Position numbers and translations under genes: made by a program | In this document: piece by piece, positions 40,870-49,563 of the stretch | How the letters are laid out: every line of letters begins with the position of its first letter | Numbering within the stretch: position 1 is the stretch's first letter | Assembly: GCA_036555585.1 (NCBI GenBank) | Contig: DATBLE010000056.1 | Location: 35,986-99,985, forward strand | Reading direction: 5' to 3' | DNA length: 64,000 bases | Origin: DATBLE01 sp036555585 | GTDB taxonomy: Bacteria; Actinomycetota; Thermoleophilia; Gaiellales; Gaiellaceae | The notes under the pieces: generated by a model | Told to the model about the DNA's origin: nothing | Seen by the model: only the letters and a program-made list of their open reading frames with translations | The model's database searches: none

Positions 40870-42333
40870 CTATTCAGCCGAGGCAATGAGGACTTTGGCG
40901 ACGCGGTCCTGGAGCAGGTGTGCGCTAACCCAATCGACGGGGTTGCCGTTGCTGAGGACCGCGAACGCGTACCGCGATCCGACGAAGCCGACGAGGGCCG
41001 AGGAGTGATCCGTCGTACCGGTCTTCCCGCGGACGAGTTGATGGCCGGGAAGGCCGAGCAGGCGATGGCGGAGAGTGCCGGTTGACCCTGCGACCGCGAA
41101 GGTCGTGAGGAGATGACGGAGAGCAGCCGTGTGGGCGATCGTCTCCAGGGTGGCGGCAAGGGTTCGGGCGGTCAGACGATCGAAGCGAGAGAGCCCGGAG
41201 CCGTCCGCAAGACGGACGCCTGTCAGCGGGATCTCGTTCTGGGCGAGCGTCGAGGCGACCACTGTCGCTCCGGCCGCTGTGGTGCCGCGGCCGGCGATTC
41301 GCGCGCCGAGCTGCTTGAACAGGATCTCGGCGATGAAGTTGTCGCTCCAGGCGTCCATCTGGCCGAGGAGTGTGATCAACGGCGGCGAGGCTCTCCGGGT
41401 GAGCAGAATGGCCTCGGCCGAAGCGCGCCCGACCGCGGGTGCGTGTCCAACTGCGATGCCTTCTGCCCGCAGCGATCTGGCAAAGAGGATCGCGGCCGCG
41501 AGGGCGGGGTGATCGACAGCGGTTCCGTCGAGGATTCCTCGATCTACGACGAGAGCCGAGAGGAGCGGGGACTCGTTCTTGGCGAACTCGGGCTTCCATC
41601 CCGGCGCAGTTCGTGCGTCGTCGAAATACGACTCATCGCCGACGATCCGCCCGGTCACGGATGTGATCCCTCGGCGCCGGACGGCTTGTGCGAGAGCGTT
41701 CAGCCCGGCGGTTGTGAGGGCAGGGTCGCCGTGGCCTTTCAGCACGAGGTCTCCGCGCCAGGTCGAGCCGATCAGCCTGCCGTCGCCGAGGACATCGGTC
41801 GTCGTCCGAAAGCCGCCGCCGAGGCGCTGGAGCGCCGCAGTCGCGAGCGGCAGCTTCTCGGTCGAGGCAGGTTCAAGGGGTGTTCCCGGGTTGACTTGGT
41901 AGACGATCGCGTCCGACTTCAGATCGACGACGACGAGGCTTGTTCGTGCGCCTGGCACCGTCGTCGTCGCGACGACTTCCGCGAGTGCTCTCGTCAACGA
42001 CTGGGCTCTCGCCGAGGGGCGTGCTCCCCTGGTGCTCGAGGCTCGGCAGGTGCCTGGAACCGTGAGGTCGAGGCCCGCCAGAAGCACGCCATCGAGATCA
42101 AGCGCGTTCGCCGCCGCCAACTCCCGCACCCCGACCTTGAAGCGATGCGCGATCGACCAGAGCGTGTCGCCGGGCCCAACGCGATAACGGCTTGCGCCGC
42201 ACCGGCCCGAAGCCGTCTGCGCCAGGTGGAGGCCGGCGCGGGCGCCAGTCGATGCACCGGCAACCGACTGTCCCAGGACCGCCACGGCAATCACGACGGT
42301 CATGAACACGAGACGACGTGCGCACGTCGGCAT
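40870..42333 (-). CDS. dacB: Secreted LysM-PBP4-type D-Ala-D-Ala carboxypeptidase
   Basis: A 487-residue exported peptidoglycan enzyme. The signal peptide is at 1-27, then a LysM domain at about 48-96 (YRVGPGDTLWSIAHRFKVGV), then a PBP4/peptidase S13 domain. SxxK is STEK in PASTEKLPL, SxN is SDN in MDAWSDNFIAEIL and KTG is in VRGKTGTTDH, so it should be active on D-Ala-D-Ala peptides. A LysM in front of S13 is not the usual order. It lies between the two clusters of GC hairpins. Confidence 0.9.
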   Translation of the reverse strand: MPTCARRLVFMTVVIAVAVLGQSVAGASTGARAGLHLAQTASGRCGASRYRVGPGDTLWSIAHRFKVGVRELAAANALDLDGVLLAGLDLTVPGTCRASSTRGARPSARAQSLTRALAEVVATTTVPGARTSLVVVDLKSDAIVYQVNPGTPLEPASTEKLPLATAALQRLGGGFRTTTDVLGDGRLIGSTWRGDLVLKGHGDPALTTAGLNALAQAVRRRGITSVTGRIVGDESYFDDARTAPGWKPEFAKNESPLLSALVVDRGILDGTAVDHPALAAAILFARSLRAEGIAVGHAPAVGRASAEAILLTRRASPPLITLLGQMDAWSDNFIAEILFKQLGARIAGRGTTAAGATVVASTLAQNEIPLTGVRLADGSGLSRFDRLTARTLAATLETIAHTAALRHLLTTFAVAGSTGTLRHRLLGLPGHQLVRGKTGTTDHSSALVGFVGSRYAFAVLSNGNPVDWVSAHLLQDRVAKVLIASAE

Positions 42334-42423
42334 TGGCCAGCGTTTCGCCCTCGTCGAGAGCGATCCTCCACCTCAAGGGCCGAGCCCGGGTCGCTCGATG
42401 CCAGTAGGGACGAACTGAGCCCG

Positions 42424-42514
42424 GATCGCCCCCCGGGGTCGCCGAACCAACCCACCCGCCGCGCCGGCCCCCAACCGATGCTCCGCAGACACCGAAGAGC
42501 CGCCCCGGGGGGTC
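42424..42514. repeat. Two GC-hairpin repeats, 73 bp apart (cluster B)
   Basis: GATCGCCCCCCGGGGTC at 42424-42440 and GAGCCGCCCCGGGGGGTC at 42497-42514 resemble cluster A in sequence and spacing, as if one array had been split by the dacB segment. Confidence 0.6.
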
Positions 42515-43158
42515 AACCCGAACGCGAATCCGCCCGCGCGCGAGCCTGCCGCAACGAAGCCACCCGCGCGCGAGCCGGCGTCAGCGTGCGCTGCGCACGG
42601 AAGTGGGTCGGCCGCTACCGCGGCGGCGACCGGCAGCTGCTCGACCGTTCCTCGGCGCCCAATCGGGTCGCCAACCGCACCTGTCCGGAGCGGGTGGCGG
42701 CGATCGCCAGGCTACGCCGGCTGCGGATGACGGCCGCCCAGATCGCCGAGACGCTCGCGATGCCGCTCTCGACGGTGTCCGGGATCTTGACCCGGATCGG
42801 GATGGGCAGACTCGGCCGGCTCGGGCTCGAACCGGCGGTGCGCTACGAGCGCTCCCCGCCGGGCGAACTCGTCCACATCGACGTCAAGAAGCTCGGCCGG
42901 ATCGACGGCGGCGCCGGCAAGCGTGCCTACCGCGATCAGCGGCCACGCAGCCAGGCGACCTACACCGACCGAGACGGGCACCGGCGCGGCCGCAAAGGCT
43001 GGGAATACGTCCACATCGCCGTCGACGATCACAGCCGCCTCGCCTACGCCGATACCCTTGACGGCTGGCTCTGGCACTACAACCATCACCGACGACACCC
43101 AGCCCTCGGCCACCAACCCCCGATCAGCAGAACCAACCTGCTCGGGTCCTACATCTAG
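42515..43158 (+). pseudogene. IS481-family transposase with internal deletion
   Basis: The N-terminal HTH (RAGVSVRCARKWVGRYRGGD), LLDRSSAPNRVANRT, ELVHIDVKKLGRI and YVHIAVDDHSRLAYADTL match IS481 transposases. The frame then jumps straight to the C-terminal DGWLWHYNHHRRHPALGHQP. The segment with the second Asp and the Glu of the DDE triad is missing in frame, and the N-terminus lacks its start, so it is inactive. Confidence 0.82.
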
Positions 43159-43198
43159 CGCCTCTTTCACGGACGAACGTGGCGGGCGATACCGCGAG

Positions 43199-43833
43199 CT
43201 AAGCGCCCCGAAGCGACGCAACGGCTTCGTCCACTGAGCGCGCCGTGAAGGGCCAGACGAAGAGCGCACGCTCGTGGCCGCTGCGGTCGATCAGGTAGGT
43301 GGCCTCGGTGTGGGTGATCTCGTGCACGGTGACCCCGGCGAGCGTCCTGGTCGTGTCCCGGACGCCGATGTCGTACCGGCGCCAGACGGCTGCAAGCGCG
43401 GATGGGCTCCCGATCGCCCAGCGCCATTCCGAACCGACCCGCCACTTCTGCTCGTCCTCGATCAGATTGGCACGGGCATCGCCCCACCGATTGACACTGA
43501 CGGCGACGATCACGGGCCGTTCGCGGACTGGCAGCGACGTGACCGCCTCGCCCAGCACCCTCGCCTCGTACGGGCAGAAGTTGCGGCGCGGCAGAGCGGG
43601 TCGATGAAGGTCACGATCGCGTCCCTGCCGAGGAGAAGGGTGGTCGAGACCGGACGACCGTTCTCGTCGCTTAGATGGAGCGGCGGCGCAGGGCGGGCAC
43701 CGCTGGGCCAGGTCCCGTCGGGCGCATTCGACGCCGGCGCGTGCGAGGCGCTCGACCGGCCAAGGACGAGCGCTGCTCCGGCGGCGGCTGCGACAGCGAC
43801 TACCAGCGGCAGCAGGAACGCCCGCCTGCTCAC
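43199..43833 (-). pseudogene. SCO1/SenC-family copper chaperone, frameshifted
   Basis: Two overlapping frames make one protein: a signal anchor (RAFLLPLVVAVAAAAGAALV), LHLSDENGRPVST, IVTFIDPLCR, then in the other frame NFCPYEARVLGEAVTSLPV and THTEATYLIDRSGHERALFV. The break lies exactly in the Cu-binding CxxxC loop: 5 extra bases (a GC-rich tandem repeat near 43583-43592) separate the expected C-R-N-F-C. Without them one open frame of about 210 residues results. It is the last gene of the copper-type operon, overlapping the upstream gene by 4 nt. Either a recent mutation or a sequencing error. Confidence 0.75.
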
Positions 43834-44459
43834 CGGCTGAACCGACGGTGCGCCAACCAGCGGAGCACGAGCACGACGGCGATCACCCCTCCGACCACCG
43901 CGATCAGAATGGCGAGCCTGATCCGGTCGTCGCCTTTAGCGGGAGCCGCCGTGGCAACAGGTGGCCGCACCTGAACGCCGTGCGCGGCCGCGAGCTTTTC
44001 GACACCTGAGACGGCGGCTGTCATCAGCCCAGAGATACCGGAGGCTGGGCGGACATCCGCAAGCGTCCGGTATCCGGCCTTCGTCGCCCCGCCCGGGGCG
44101 TGGAAGCCGAGGCCGTTCGGCATGACGATCAGGAGTGGCCCCTTGTACACGAAGGCGATCTCGGCGGCGAGGAACGACGCGTAGGTCTTCGGCTGCTTCC
44201 AGAGCGCGGTAACGGCGCCGAGGTCGTAGCGCGTGGCGATTACGGCGAGGCGGATCTTGTAGCCGTGCTCGTTCGCGTTCCGCACGAGGCCAGCCAGTTG
44301 CTCGCTGGTGGCGGCCGGGATCTTGGCGTCGAAGGGCAGGAACGTCTGCTGGCTGAGCAGGTAGTCGCTCGCCGGGTCGCCGTCGGCGAGTGCGGCGGGG
44401 ACGCAGGCGAGAGCTGCGATGATCGCAGTGACGACGAGGGCACCACGACGCAGGCTCAT
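43830..44459 (-). CDS. Exported single-anchor protein with DGDPASD motif (paralogue 1)
   Basis: A 209-residue protein. The signal peptide ends near ALADGDPASDYLLSQQTFLP. An extracytoplasmic domain follows with IRLAVIATRYDLGAVTALWK and FVYKGPLLIVMPNGLGFHAP (weakly TPM-domain-like), and a C-terminal membrane helix (LAILIAVVGGVIAVVLVLRW). Two relatives of this protein occur at 50405 and 50276. Co-translated with the SCO gene. Confidence 0.75.
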   Translation of the reverse strand: MSLRRGALVVTAIIAALACVPAALADGDPASDYLLSQQTFLPFDAKIPAATSEQLAGLVRNANEHGYKIRLAVIATRYDLGAVTALWKQPKTYASFLAAEIAFVYKGPLLIVMPNGLGFHAPGGATKAGYRTLADVRPASGISGLMTAAVSGVEKLAAAHGVQVRPPVATAAPAKGDDRIRLAILIAVVGGVIAVVLVLRWLAHRRFSR

Positions 44460-44581
44460 GCGAGGGCGGAGTGGAGCAGGACGATCGCGATGATCACCGC
44501 AGTCGAGCCCGCGGCGAGCGCGAGCATCGCCGCGAGGAGCCGGACGCGGGCGGCACGGTCCGTATCCGGGGCGCGACTCAT
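44456..44581 (-). CDS. 41-residue membrane peptide in the copper-type operon
   Basis: MSRAPDTDRAARVRLLAAML starts the product; one helix follows (MLALAAGSTAVIIAIVLLHS). Both ends overlap neighbours by 4 nt (ATGA), which argues strongly for a real gene. It may be an accessory subunit. Confidence 0.65.
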   Translation of the reverse strand: MSRAPDTDRAARVRLLAAMLALAAGSTAVIIAIVLLHSALA

Positions 44582-46311
44582 GCGGTGGCGTGGTCGACGA
44601 CAAGAGCGGTGAACGGTTGGCCGGTCCTGGGAGTGACGTTGAACGAGAGCGCCCAGCGGCCGACCATCACGAGCGCAGGGGCGGGGTGCAGGTAGATCCC
44701 CGGCCTTGTCTCGGCCAGCCGGTATTCCTGGTTGGCCATCTGCATGTCGAGCATCGCGAAGCCCAGGGTGACGTCGGCGCCGCGTACAGGGACGCCGTTC
44801 CTGGTCAGCTTCAGGGCGAACGAGTTCGCCACGACGGCCTTGTTCGGGCTGACGAGCACCTGCAGCGTGTACCCGTTCTTGTGGACGGTGGCGGCGACGC
44901 GGCCGGGGCCGACGTGTGCGAGCGCGGAGCCTTCTTTCGCCAGTGCTGCGGCAGGTGGAGCGAGGCTGGAGAGAACGGCCGCGGCGAAGATCGCGCACAC
45001 CAGGAGAGCCGTCTCGCCACTGATCGCCCCGCGCAGCAGCGAGGCAGCAGACGGCCCTACTGCAGGACGGCTACGGGCCGCGACGAGACGAGGCTTGGTG
45101 ATGAGCAGGTTGACGGCACCCAGCACCAGCGTGAAGGTGATCAACCCGACCTTGACCAGGATCGCCTTTCCGTAGGACGTCTGCCAGAGGGCGGCGAGGA
45201 TCGGCATGTGCAGGACGGTCGCGCCGACGCCCGAGCCGACGAGGACGACGACGGAGACGAAGGCGACGTTGGAGAAGCGTGGGACACAGACGGCGAGCCC
45301 GGCAACCCTCGTGCCGGACGCGAGACTTCCCCAGACTACGAGGAGTCCGATCAGGCCGCCGATCCACAGCGAGCCGGAAGCGAGGTGAAGCCAGTCGAGC
45401 AGAACGGAGAGGCCGCGCGGTGCGGTCTGGGCGGCATGGCCCGCGGCGCCGGGGACGACGAGGACCGCGGCGGCCGCGAGCAGCGCACCGAGTGCGGCGA
45501 CGATCTCGGCGATCGAGCGCTGCTCGCGCTCGGGCCGGTCGATCCACAGGGCGATCCAGCCTGCGAGGCAGAAGAGCGCGAAGCAGATCTCCATGGCCAC
45601 GTAGCCGCGCCCGAAGGCGGTGGCGCGGTAGAGCGGCACGAGCGCACCGATCGCGAACGCGGAGCGCAGCGAGTCGATCGCCGTTGCGAGATCGAGGTAG
45701 ATCGGGATCGCGACCAGTCCGAGGACCGACGTGACCACGAACGCGATCGAGACCGGTCTCAGGCTCGAACCGTGGACGCGCCTGACGAGCGGCCGGGCGA
45801 TCGCGATGCGCAGGACGAAGAGACCGATTGCCGCCATCACGGTCAGAAACATCGCCCACCGTGCGACCAGCAGCCTCGTCGTGGTCGCGGTCCCCGAGAT
45901 CTTCGGCACCACGAACTGCGGCTGCGGTCCCTCGTTCGGGCCGACGGCGAAGGTGAACGCGCTCTGCACCGGGTGCCCGTCGACGGAGATGGCCCGCCAG
46001 TAGACGAGGTACCAGCCCTCGGCCAGACCCGGCCGCAGCGGCACGACCAGCGTGTCCGGGTTCGCCGGTGACCGGCTCACCGCGTGAGTCGCCTCCTGGT
46101 GACCGGCCGCGTCGGTCACCGAGATGATCGCGAAACGGGGCTCGACCGCCTCGTCGAAGGTGAGAGCGACCTGCGAGGGCGGGCCGTTCAGGACGCCGCT
46201 CGCCGACGGCACCGTCTTGACCAGGTACGCGTGCGCGGACGCGGTCCCGGCCACGACCAGCGCGGCCGCGACGGCCGCGAGCAGCAGAACGACCCGCCCC
46301 CACAGCCTCAC
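44578..46311 (-). CDS. CopC-CopD fusion copper protein (YcnJ-like)
   Basis: A 577-residue protein. After the signal peptide the CopC domain begins at the mature N-terminus with HAYLVKTVPSASGVLNGPPS, the His that binds Cu(II), and continues with VALTFDEAVEP. About eight CopD membrane helices follow (WLHLASGSLWIGGLIGLLVV). A C-terminal extracytoplasmic YtkA-like domain has a Met-rich LDMQMANQEYRL. It probably binds and imports or hands on copper. Confidence 0.9.
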   Translation of the reverse strand: MRLWGRVVLLLAAVAAALVVAGTASAHAYLVKTVPSASGVLNGPPSQVALTFDEAVEPRFAIISVTDAAGHQEATHAVSRSPANPDTLVVPLRPGLAEGWYLVYWRAISVDGHPVQSAFTFAVGPNEGPQPQFVVPKISGTATTTRLLVARWAMFLTVMAAIGLFVLRIAIARPLVRRVHGSSLRPVSIAFVVTSVLGLVAIPIYLDLATAIDSLRSAFAIGALVPLYRATAFGRGYVAMEICFALFCLAGWIALWIDRPEREQRSIAEIVAALGALLAAAAVLVVPGAAGHAAQTAPRGLSVLLDWLHLASGSLWIGGLIGLLVVWGSLASGTRVAGLAVCVPRFSNVAFVSVVVLVGSGVGATVLHMPILAALWQTSYGKAILVKVGLITFTLVLGAVNLLITKPRLVAARSRPAVGPSAASLLRGAISGETALLVCAIFAAAVLSSLAPPAAALAKEGSALAHVGPGRVAATVHKNGYTLQVLVSPNKAVVANSFALKLTRNGVPVRGADVTLGFAMLDMQMANQEYRLAETRPGIYLHPAPALVMVGRWALSFNVTPRTGQPFTALVVDHATA

Positions 46312-46907
46312 GCGAGCTGCCGCTTCCCGCCGCGGGAGAACAGGGCGACGCAGGCGAGGATGACGCCGACGGCGCCGAGGACGAGAGCGACGATCGTGAG
46401 CGTCGGCGTTCCCCCGCCGCCGAGCGAGCTCTTCGCCTCAATCGTCGGGGCCGGCGTGTCGGACGACTCCGACCCGGACCAGTCGACGATCGAGCCGTCC
46501 GAGTAGGTCTGCTCGACCTGGAAGGTGTACGTCTTGCTCGAGTCCGGCTGGGCGAGGAACTGGAACAGCGAGTCCTGTCCCGTCGGCACGTTGCCGCCGC
46601 TCCAGGTCACCTTCTGGACGACCGCCTCCTCGCCGGACCCGGTCGACTGCACCTGCTGCCGCCATCCGGGTGCGGGCACGAAGGAATCGATCCCGAACCC
46701 GCTCGGCACGGTCAACACGATCTTCCTCGTCGTCAGGCTCTCCTTCTCGGTCGGGACGGCGAGGCTGTAGAGCTGCAACTGCTTCGACAACGACACAGGT
46801 GGGCTGATCCGCGCGTGCGCGGACGCCGTGGCAACGCCGACCGAGAGCGTGGCCACACCGGCGAGGAACCCGACGAGCAACCGGTGTCGCGCAAGGACGT
46901 TTCTCAT
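46308..46907 (-). CDS. YcnI/DUF1775 copper-binding exported protein
   Basis: A 199-residue protein: signal peptide ending ATASAHARISPPVSLSKQLQ, where the mature N-terminal His is the copper ligand of the YcnI family. A beta domain with VPSGFGIDSFVPAPGWRQ follows, then a C-terminal helix (LTIVALVLGAVGVILACVAL). GTGA overlap with the CopC-CopD gene. YcnI proteins pair with CopC/CopD in copper acquisition. Confidence 0.9.
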   Translation of the reverse strand: MRNVLARHRLLVGFLAGVATLSVGVATASAHARISPPVSLSKQLQLYSLAVPTEKESLTTRKIVLTVPSGFGIDSFVPAPGWRQQVQSTGSGEEAVVQKVTWSGGNVPTGQDSLFQFLAQPDSSKTYTFQVEQTYSDGSIVDWSGSESSDTPAPTIEAKSSLGGGGTPTLTIVALVLGAVGVILACVALFSRGGKRQLA

Positions 46908-46930
46908 GGTTCTCTCCTCTCACTCGAGAT

Positions 46931-47584
46931 CTACGACAGGTACGCCGTCGCGCACCGAGGTGGACCTCTCGGTCGGGAGAGCGACCAGACCTGGTCGCCA
47001 GGGATACGGAGCCCGGCGGGAGCGGCCTGGTCGCGGACACGCGCCGCAGGCGATCGCGGCCGAGCGAGCAGGCGGCGGATCGTCCTCCGCATCCAGGCGA
47101 TCACGTGCTCGGCGCAGAGCCGGAGCGCCACCGCGACGAGTGAGAGCGCACCGAGGATCGGGATCGCGTCGCGGTGGACCGGTCCGACCAGGCAGTGGAG
47201 CCCGTGCCAGCCAAGGCCCTGGCGCCAGTGCAGGTACGACTCGAGATAGGCGAAGCACAGGCACGTCGCCGCCCACAGAGACAAGACGTGAAGCAAGAGA
47301 CGCGCCGGCCGCAGCCGTGGGCGCGCGATCGTGAGCACCGGATCGAGCGACGCGCGCTCGCGCAGTGCGAGCGCGGCGATCCCGACGGCGCTGACCGAGA
47401 CGGCCAGTGAGATGCCGATCGCGACGACCGCGATCACGACGAGCGACGGGCCGCCGAGCGACCGCCCAAGCTCGAGCGCGAGCAGCGTCGGGGGCGAGAG
47501 CGCGTACGCAATCGAGCGGGCGCCGAGAACGACGATCGCGCCGATCGCGCACCACGACGCAGTGTTGCCGGCCCGCCGGGTCAG
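46931..47584 (-). CDS. 217-residue membrane protein of the copper-type operon (CTG start)
   Basis: Several hydrophobic helices (GNTASWCAIGAIVVLGARSI, VVIAVVAIGISLAVSVSAVG) plus His/Cys-containing loops (HWRQGLGWHGLHCLVGPVHR) that could bind metal. No ATG, GTG or TTG precedes the first helix; a CTG in CTGA, overlapping the upstream stop, is the best start. Unknown family. Confidence 0.6.
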   Translation of the reverse strand: MTRRAGNTASWCAIGAIVVLGARSIAYALSPPTLLALELGRSLGGPSLVVIAVVAIGISLAVSVSAVGIAALALRERASLDPVLTIARPRLRPARLLLHVLSLWAATCLCFAYLESYLHWRQGLGWHGLHCLVGPVHRDAIPILGALSLVAVALRLCAEHVIAWMRRTIRRLLARPRSPAARVRDQAAPAGLRIPGDQVWSLSRPRGPPRCATAYLS

Positions 47585-48432
47585 GGCTTCACCGTCAGCG
47601 TGTACGGAGCGGTCAGGACGTGGCCGTCGACCTTGAACTGGAGGAACAGCCGCCAGACACCGGGGACGGGGACGAGCACGCCGATCGTGAGCTTCCCGGG
47701 CGTGGACGACGTTCCCGCGACACTGGCGCCGCCGAGCACGCTGGTGCAGCCGCTGGCCCCGGGAGCACAGATGTGCGTGTGGAAATAGTCGAGCGAGCCG
47801 CGCCGGAAGAAGATCGCGTGCGCAAGAGCCCCGTACCACGGCGTGAAGCTGGCCCGGCGGCCCTGCGGATCGTCGACCATGGCGGTGATGAACTCGGGCT
47901 GGATGGCGTGCAGGTTCGGGTTGCCGTGCAACGTCACCCGGTACCCGTCGACGACGTCGGTGGTCCGGAACGGCGGAAGCGGCGCGGGCCTGGGTGTCCC
48001 GGACGCGCGGATCGTCTGGAAGAGCTGGAAGTTTCGCTGCACCCCCGTCGCCGGATAGGCGTCGACGACGACGCGGTACGGCCCGGGCTTCGGCAGGACG
48101 ATCCGCTGGGTGACCCGTCCGTTGGAGGCGACCGGCGGGTGGCGGTGGATGATCGTGGACAGATCGTTCGAGACGACGATCAGGTGGACACCGTTGTGCG
48201 GTCCTGCTCCGCGGTGGTAGCGCGTTAGCGGTTGCCCGTTCGGCTGACGGATCGTGAAGGCGAGCGTCGTCGTCTTGCCGGGCACGACCGGCCCGGCAGG
48301 CTGGAACCCGGCGAGCTCGAATGTCCGGGCGGCCTGAATCGTCGGCGTCTGCGGCTGGGACGAGCCGGATCCGCCGCAAGCGCTGAGCATGACGACGGCC
48401 GCGGCGGCGGCCAGCGGCCATGCGATCTTCAT
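47581..48432 (-). CDS. Lipoprotein of the copper-type operon
   Basis: This 283-residue protein has the lipobox VVMLSACGG (Cys near 19). The extracytoplasmic part has several Ig-like beta segments and His-rich stretches (STIIHRHPPVASNGR, then SLDYFHTHICAPGASGCTSV). The repeated HxH patterns are consistent with metal binding. ATG at 48432 has CCAGGAGGAC upstream. Family not recognised. Confidence 0.75.
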   Translation of the reverse strand: MKIAWPLAAAAAVVMLSACGGSGSSQPQTPTIQAARTFELAGFQPAGPVVPGKTTTLAFTIRQPNGQPLTRYHRGAGPHNGVHLIVVSNDLSTIIHRHPPVASNGRVTQRIVLPKPGPYRVVVDAYPATGVQRNFQLFQTIRASGTPRPAPLPPFRTTDVVDGYRVTLHGNPNLHAIQPEFITAMVDDPQGRRASFTPWYGALAHAIFFRRGSLDYFHTHICAPGASGCTSVLGGASVAGTSSTPGKLTIGVLVPVPGVWRLFLQFKVDGHVLTAPYTLTVKP

Positions 48433-48479
48433 CAAAGGTGTCCTCCTGGAGAAGGTGGGTACGGTGCGCCCGAGCGTCA

Positions 48480-49523
48480 TCAGCGTGTCCTTGCTCTGGG
48501 TCTCGGTGGGGGCTGCGTCGGCAAGCGGGCGGCACGCGCGGCCCGCGCGCGCTCGCTGTCGAACTCGGCCGTGATCGCGAGGGCTGTCGTCGCGCCGCCG
48601 GCGACGACGGCAAGCAGTACGGAGATCCGGGCTAGGTTGGCGGGAAGGGTCGAGATCACGTACCCGTGCGCGAACACGCCGATCGCCCCGAGGCTGAACG
48701 TCGCGCAGACGATCCCGATCGCGGCGCCGATCCAGACCCGCCAGCCCTCGCGGCGGCGGGCGATCGCGAAGGCGGCGAGTCCCACGAGCAATCCGACCGC
48801 AGCGACCTCGACCCACTCGCTGGCGCCGCTGATCTCGTCCGCCAGGGCAAAGGAGCTTGCACTCGCTAGCGCGCCGACAGCTGCCAGGGCACCAAGCACC
48901 AGTACGAGGTGGGGCTGCGATCGAGGCACGCGCCAGGCGACAACTACGATGGCCGCGGCGAGTGCAAGGGCACCGGCTCCCCACAGCCACCACCGCGGCG
49001 GCGCGACCCGAACGAACGTCCCGTCGACGGATCGCAGGCTTCCGTTCAGCAGGATCGGAACCGACCATCGCCCAGTCACGCCCCGTCGCATTGACACCGG
49101 GGGTGCGAGGCGGTGCTCGTGCCATCGAAGTGTGTGGCCGTGCGTGCGGAGCGACCAGGCGACCCCGCTCACAGAGGACGAAGGCTTGACGAGCTTGTCG
49201 GCCGCGGCGGTGACCGAGTGCGTGTTGACCCAGACTCCCTTCGAGTCGAATCGAACGACGGGCTCGCCGAGGTCGCCGCGAACGATCAGGGTCTCTTGCG
49301 GGTCGACGCGCAGCCTGAGGCCGCGATTGCCGTCGACGAGGTCGACCCGCACGCCGAGCAGCGCGCGCGTTGCGGGCGAGATGCGCAGGTGGAAGTCGAG
49401 CGCGACGGTGGGCGCAGTGGAGTGCGCCGACGCCGTTGTAGGCCAAGCCAGAACCGCGCCGACGGCGACGAGCCACGCATATCGCCGGACGCGGCGAACG
49501 CGCCCGGATGACAACAGATCCAC
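48480..49523 (-). CDS. Exported membrane protein of the copper-type operon
   Basis: A 347-residue protein: signal peptide ending TTASAHSTAPTVALDFHLRI, so the mature protein starts at a His like the CopC and YcnI neighbours. A soluble beta domain with LRTHGHTLRWHEHRLAPP follows, then about six membrane helices and an Arg/Pro tail. Its layout (His-first soluble domain plus membrane domain) suggests a copper-binding transporter-like role. Confidence 0.7.
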   Translation of the reverse strand: MDLLSSGRVRRVRRYAWLVAVGAVLAWPTTASAHSTAPTVALDFHLRISPATRALLGVRVDLVDGNRGLRLRVDPQETLIVRGDLGEPVVRFDSKGVWVNTHSVTAAADKLVKPSSSVSGVAWSLRTHGHTLRWHEHRLAPPVSMRRGVTGRWSVPILLNGSLRSVDGTFVRVAPPRWWLWGAGALALAAAIVVVAWRVPRSQPHLVLVLGALAAVGALASASSFALADEISGASEWVEVAAVGLLVGLAAFAIARRREGWRVWIGAAIGIVCATFSLGAIGVFAHGYVISTLPANLARISVLLAVVAGGATTALAITAEFDSERARAARAARLPTQPPPRPRARTR

Positions 49524-49563
49524 TGTCCTCCTCTCGACTCGCGCCCCGGGCCGGGGCGCACGA

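Noticed and set aside
41113..43158. 681-residue plus-strand open frame
   Set aside because: The first two thirds are antisense to dacB; only the end is coding, as the IS481 fragment.
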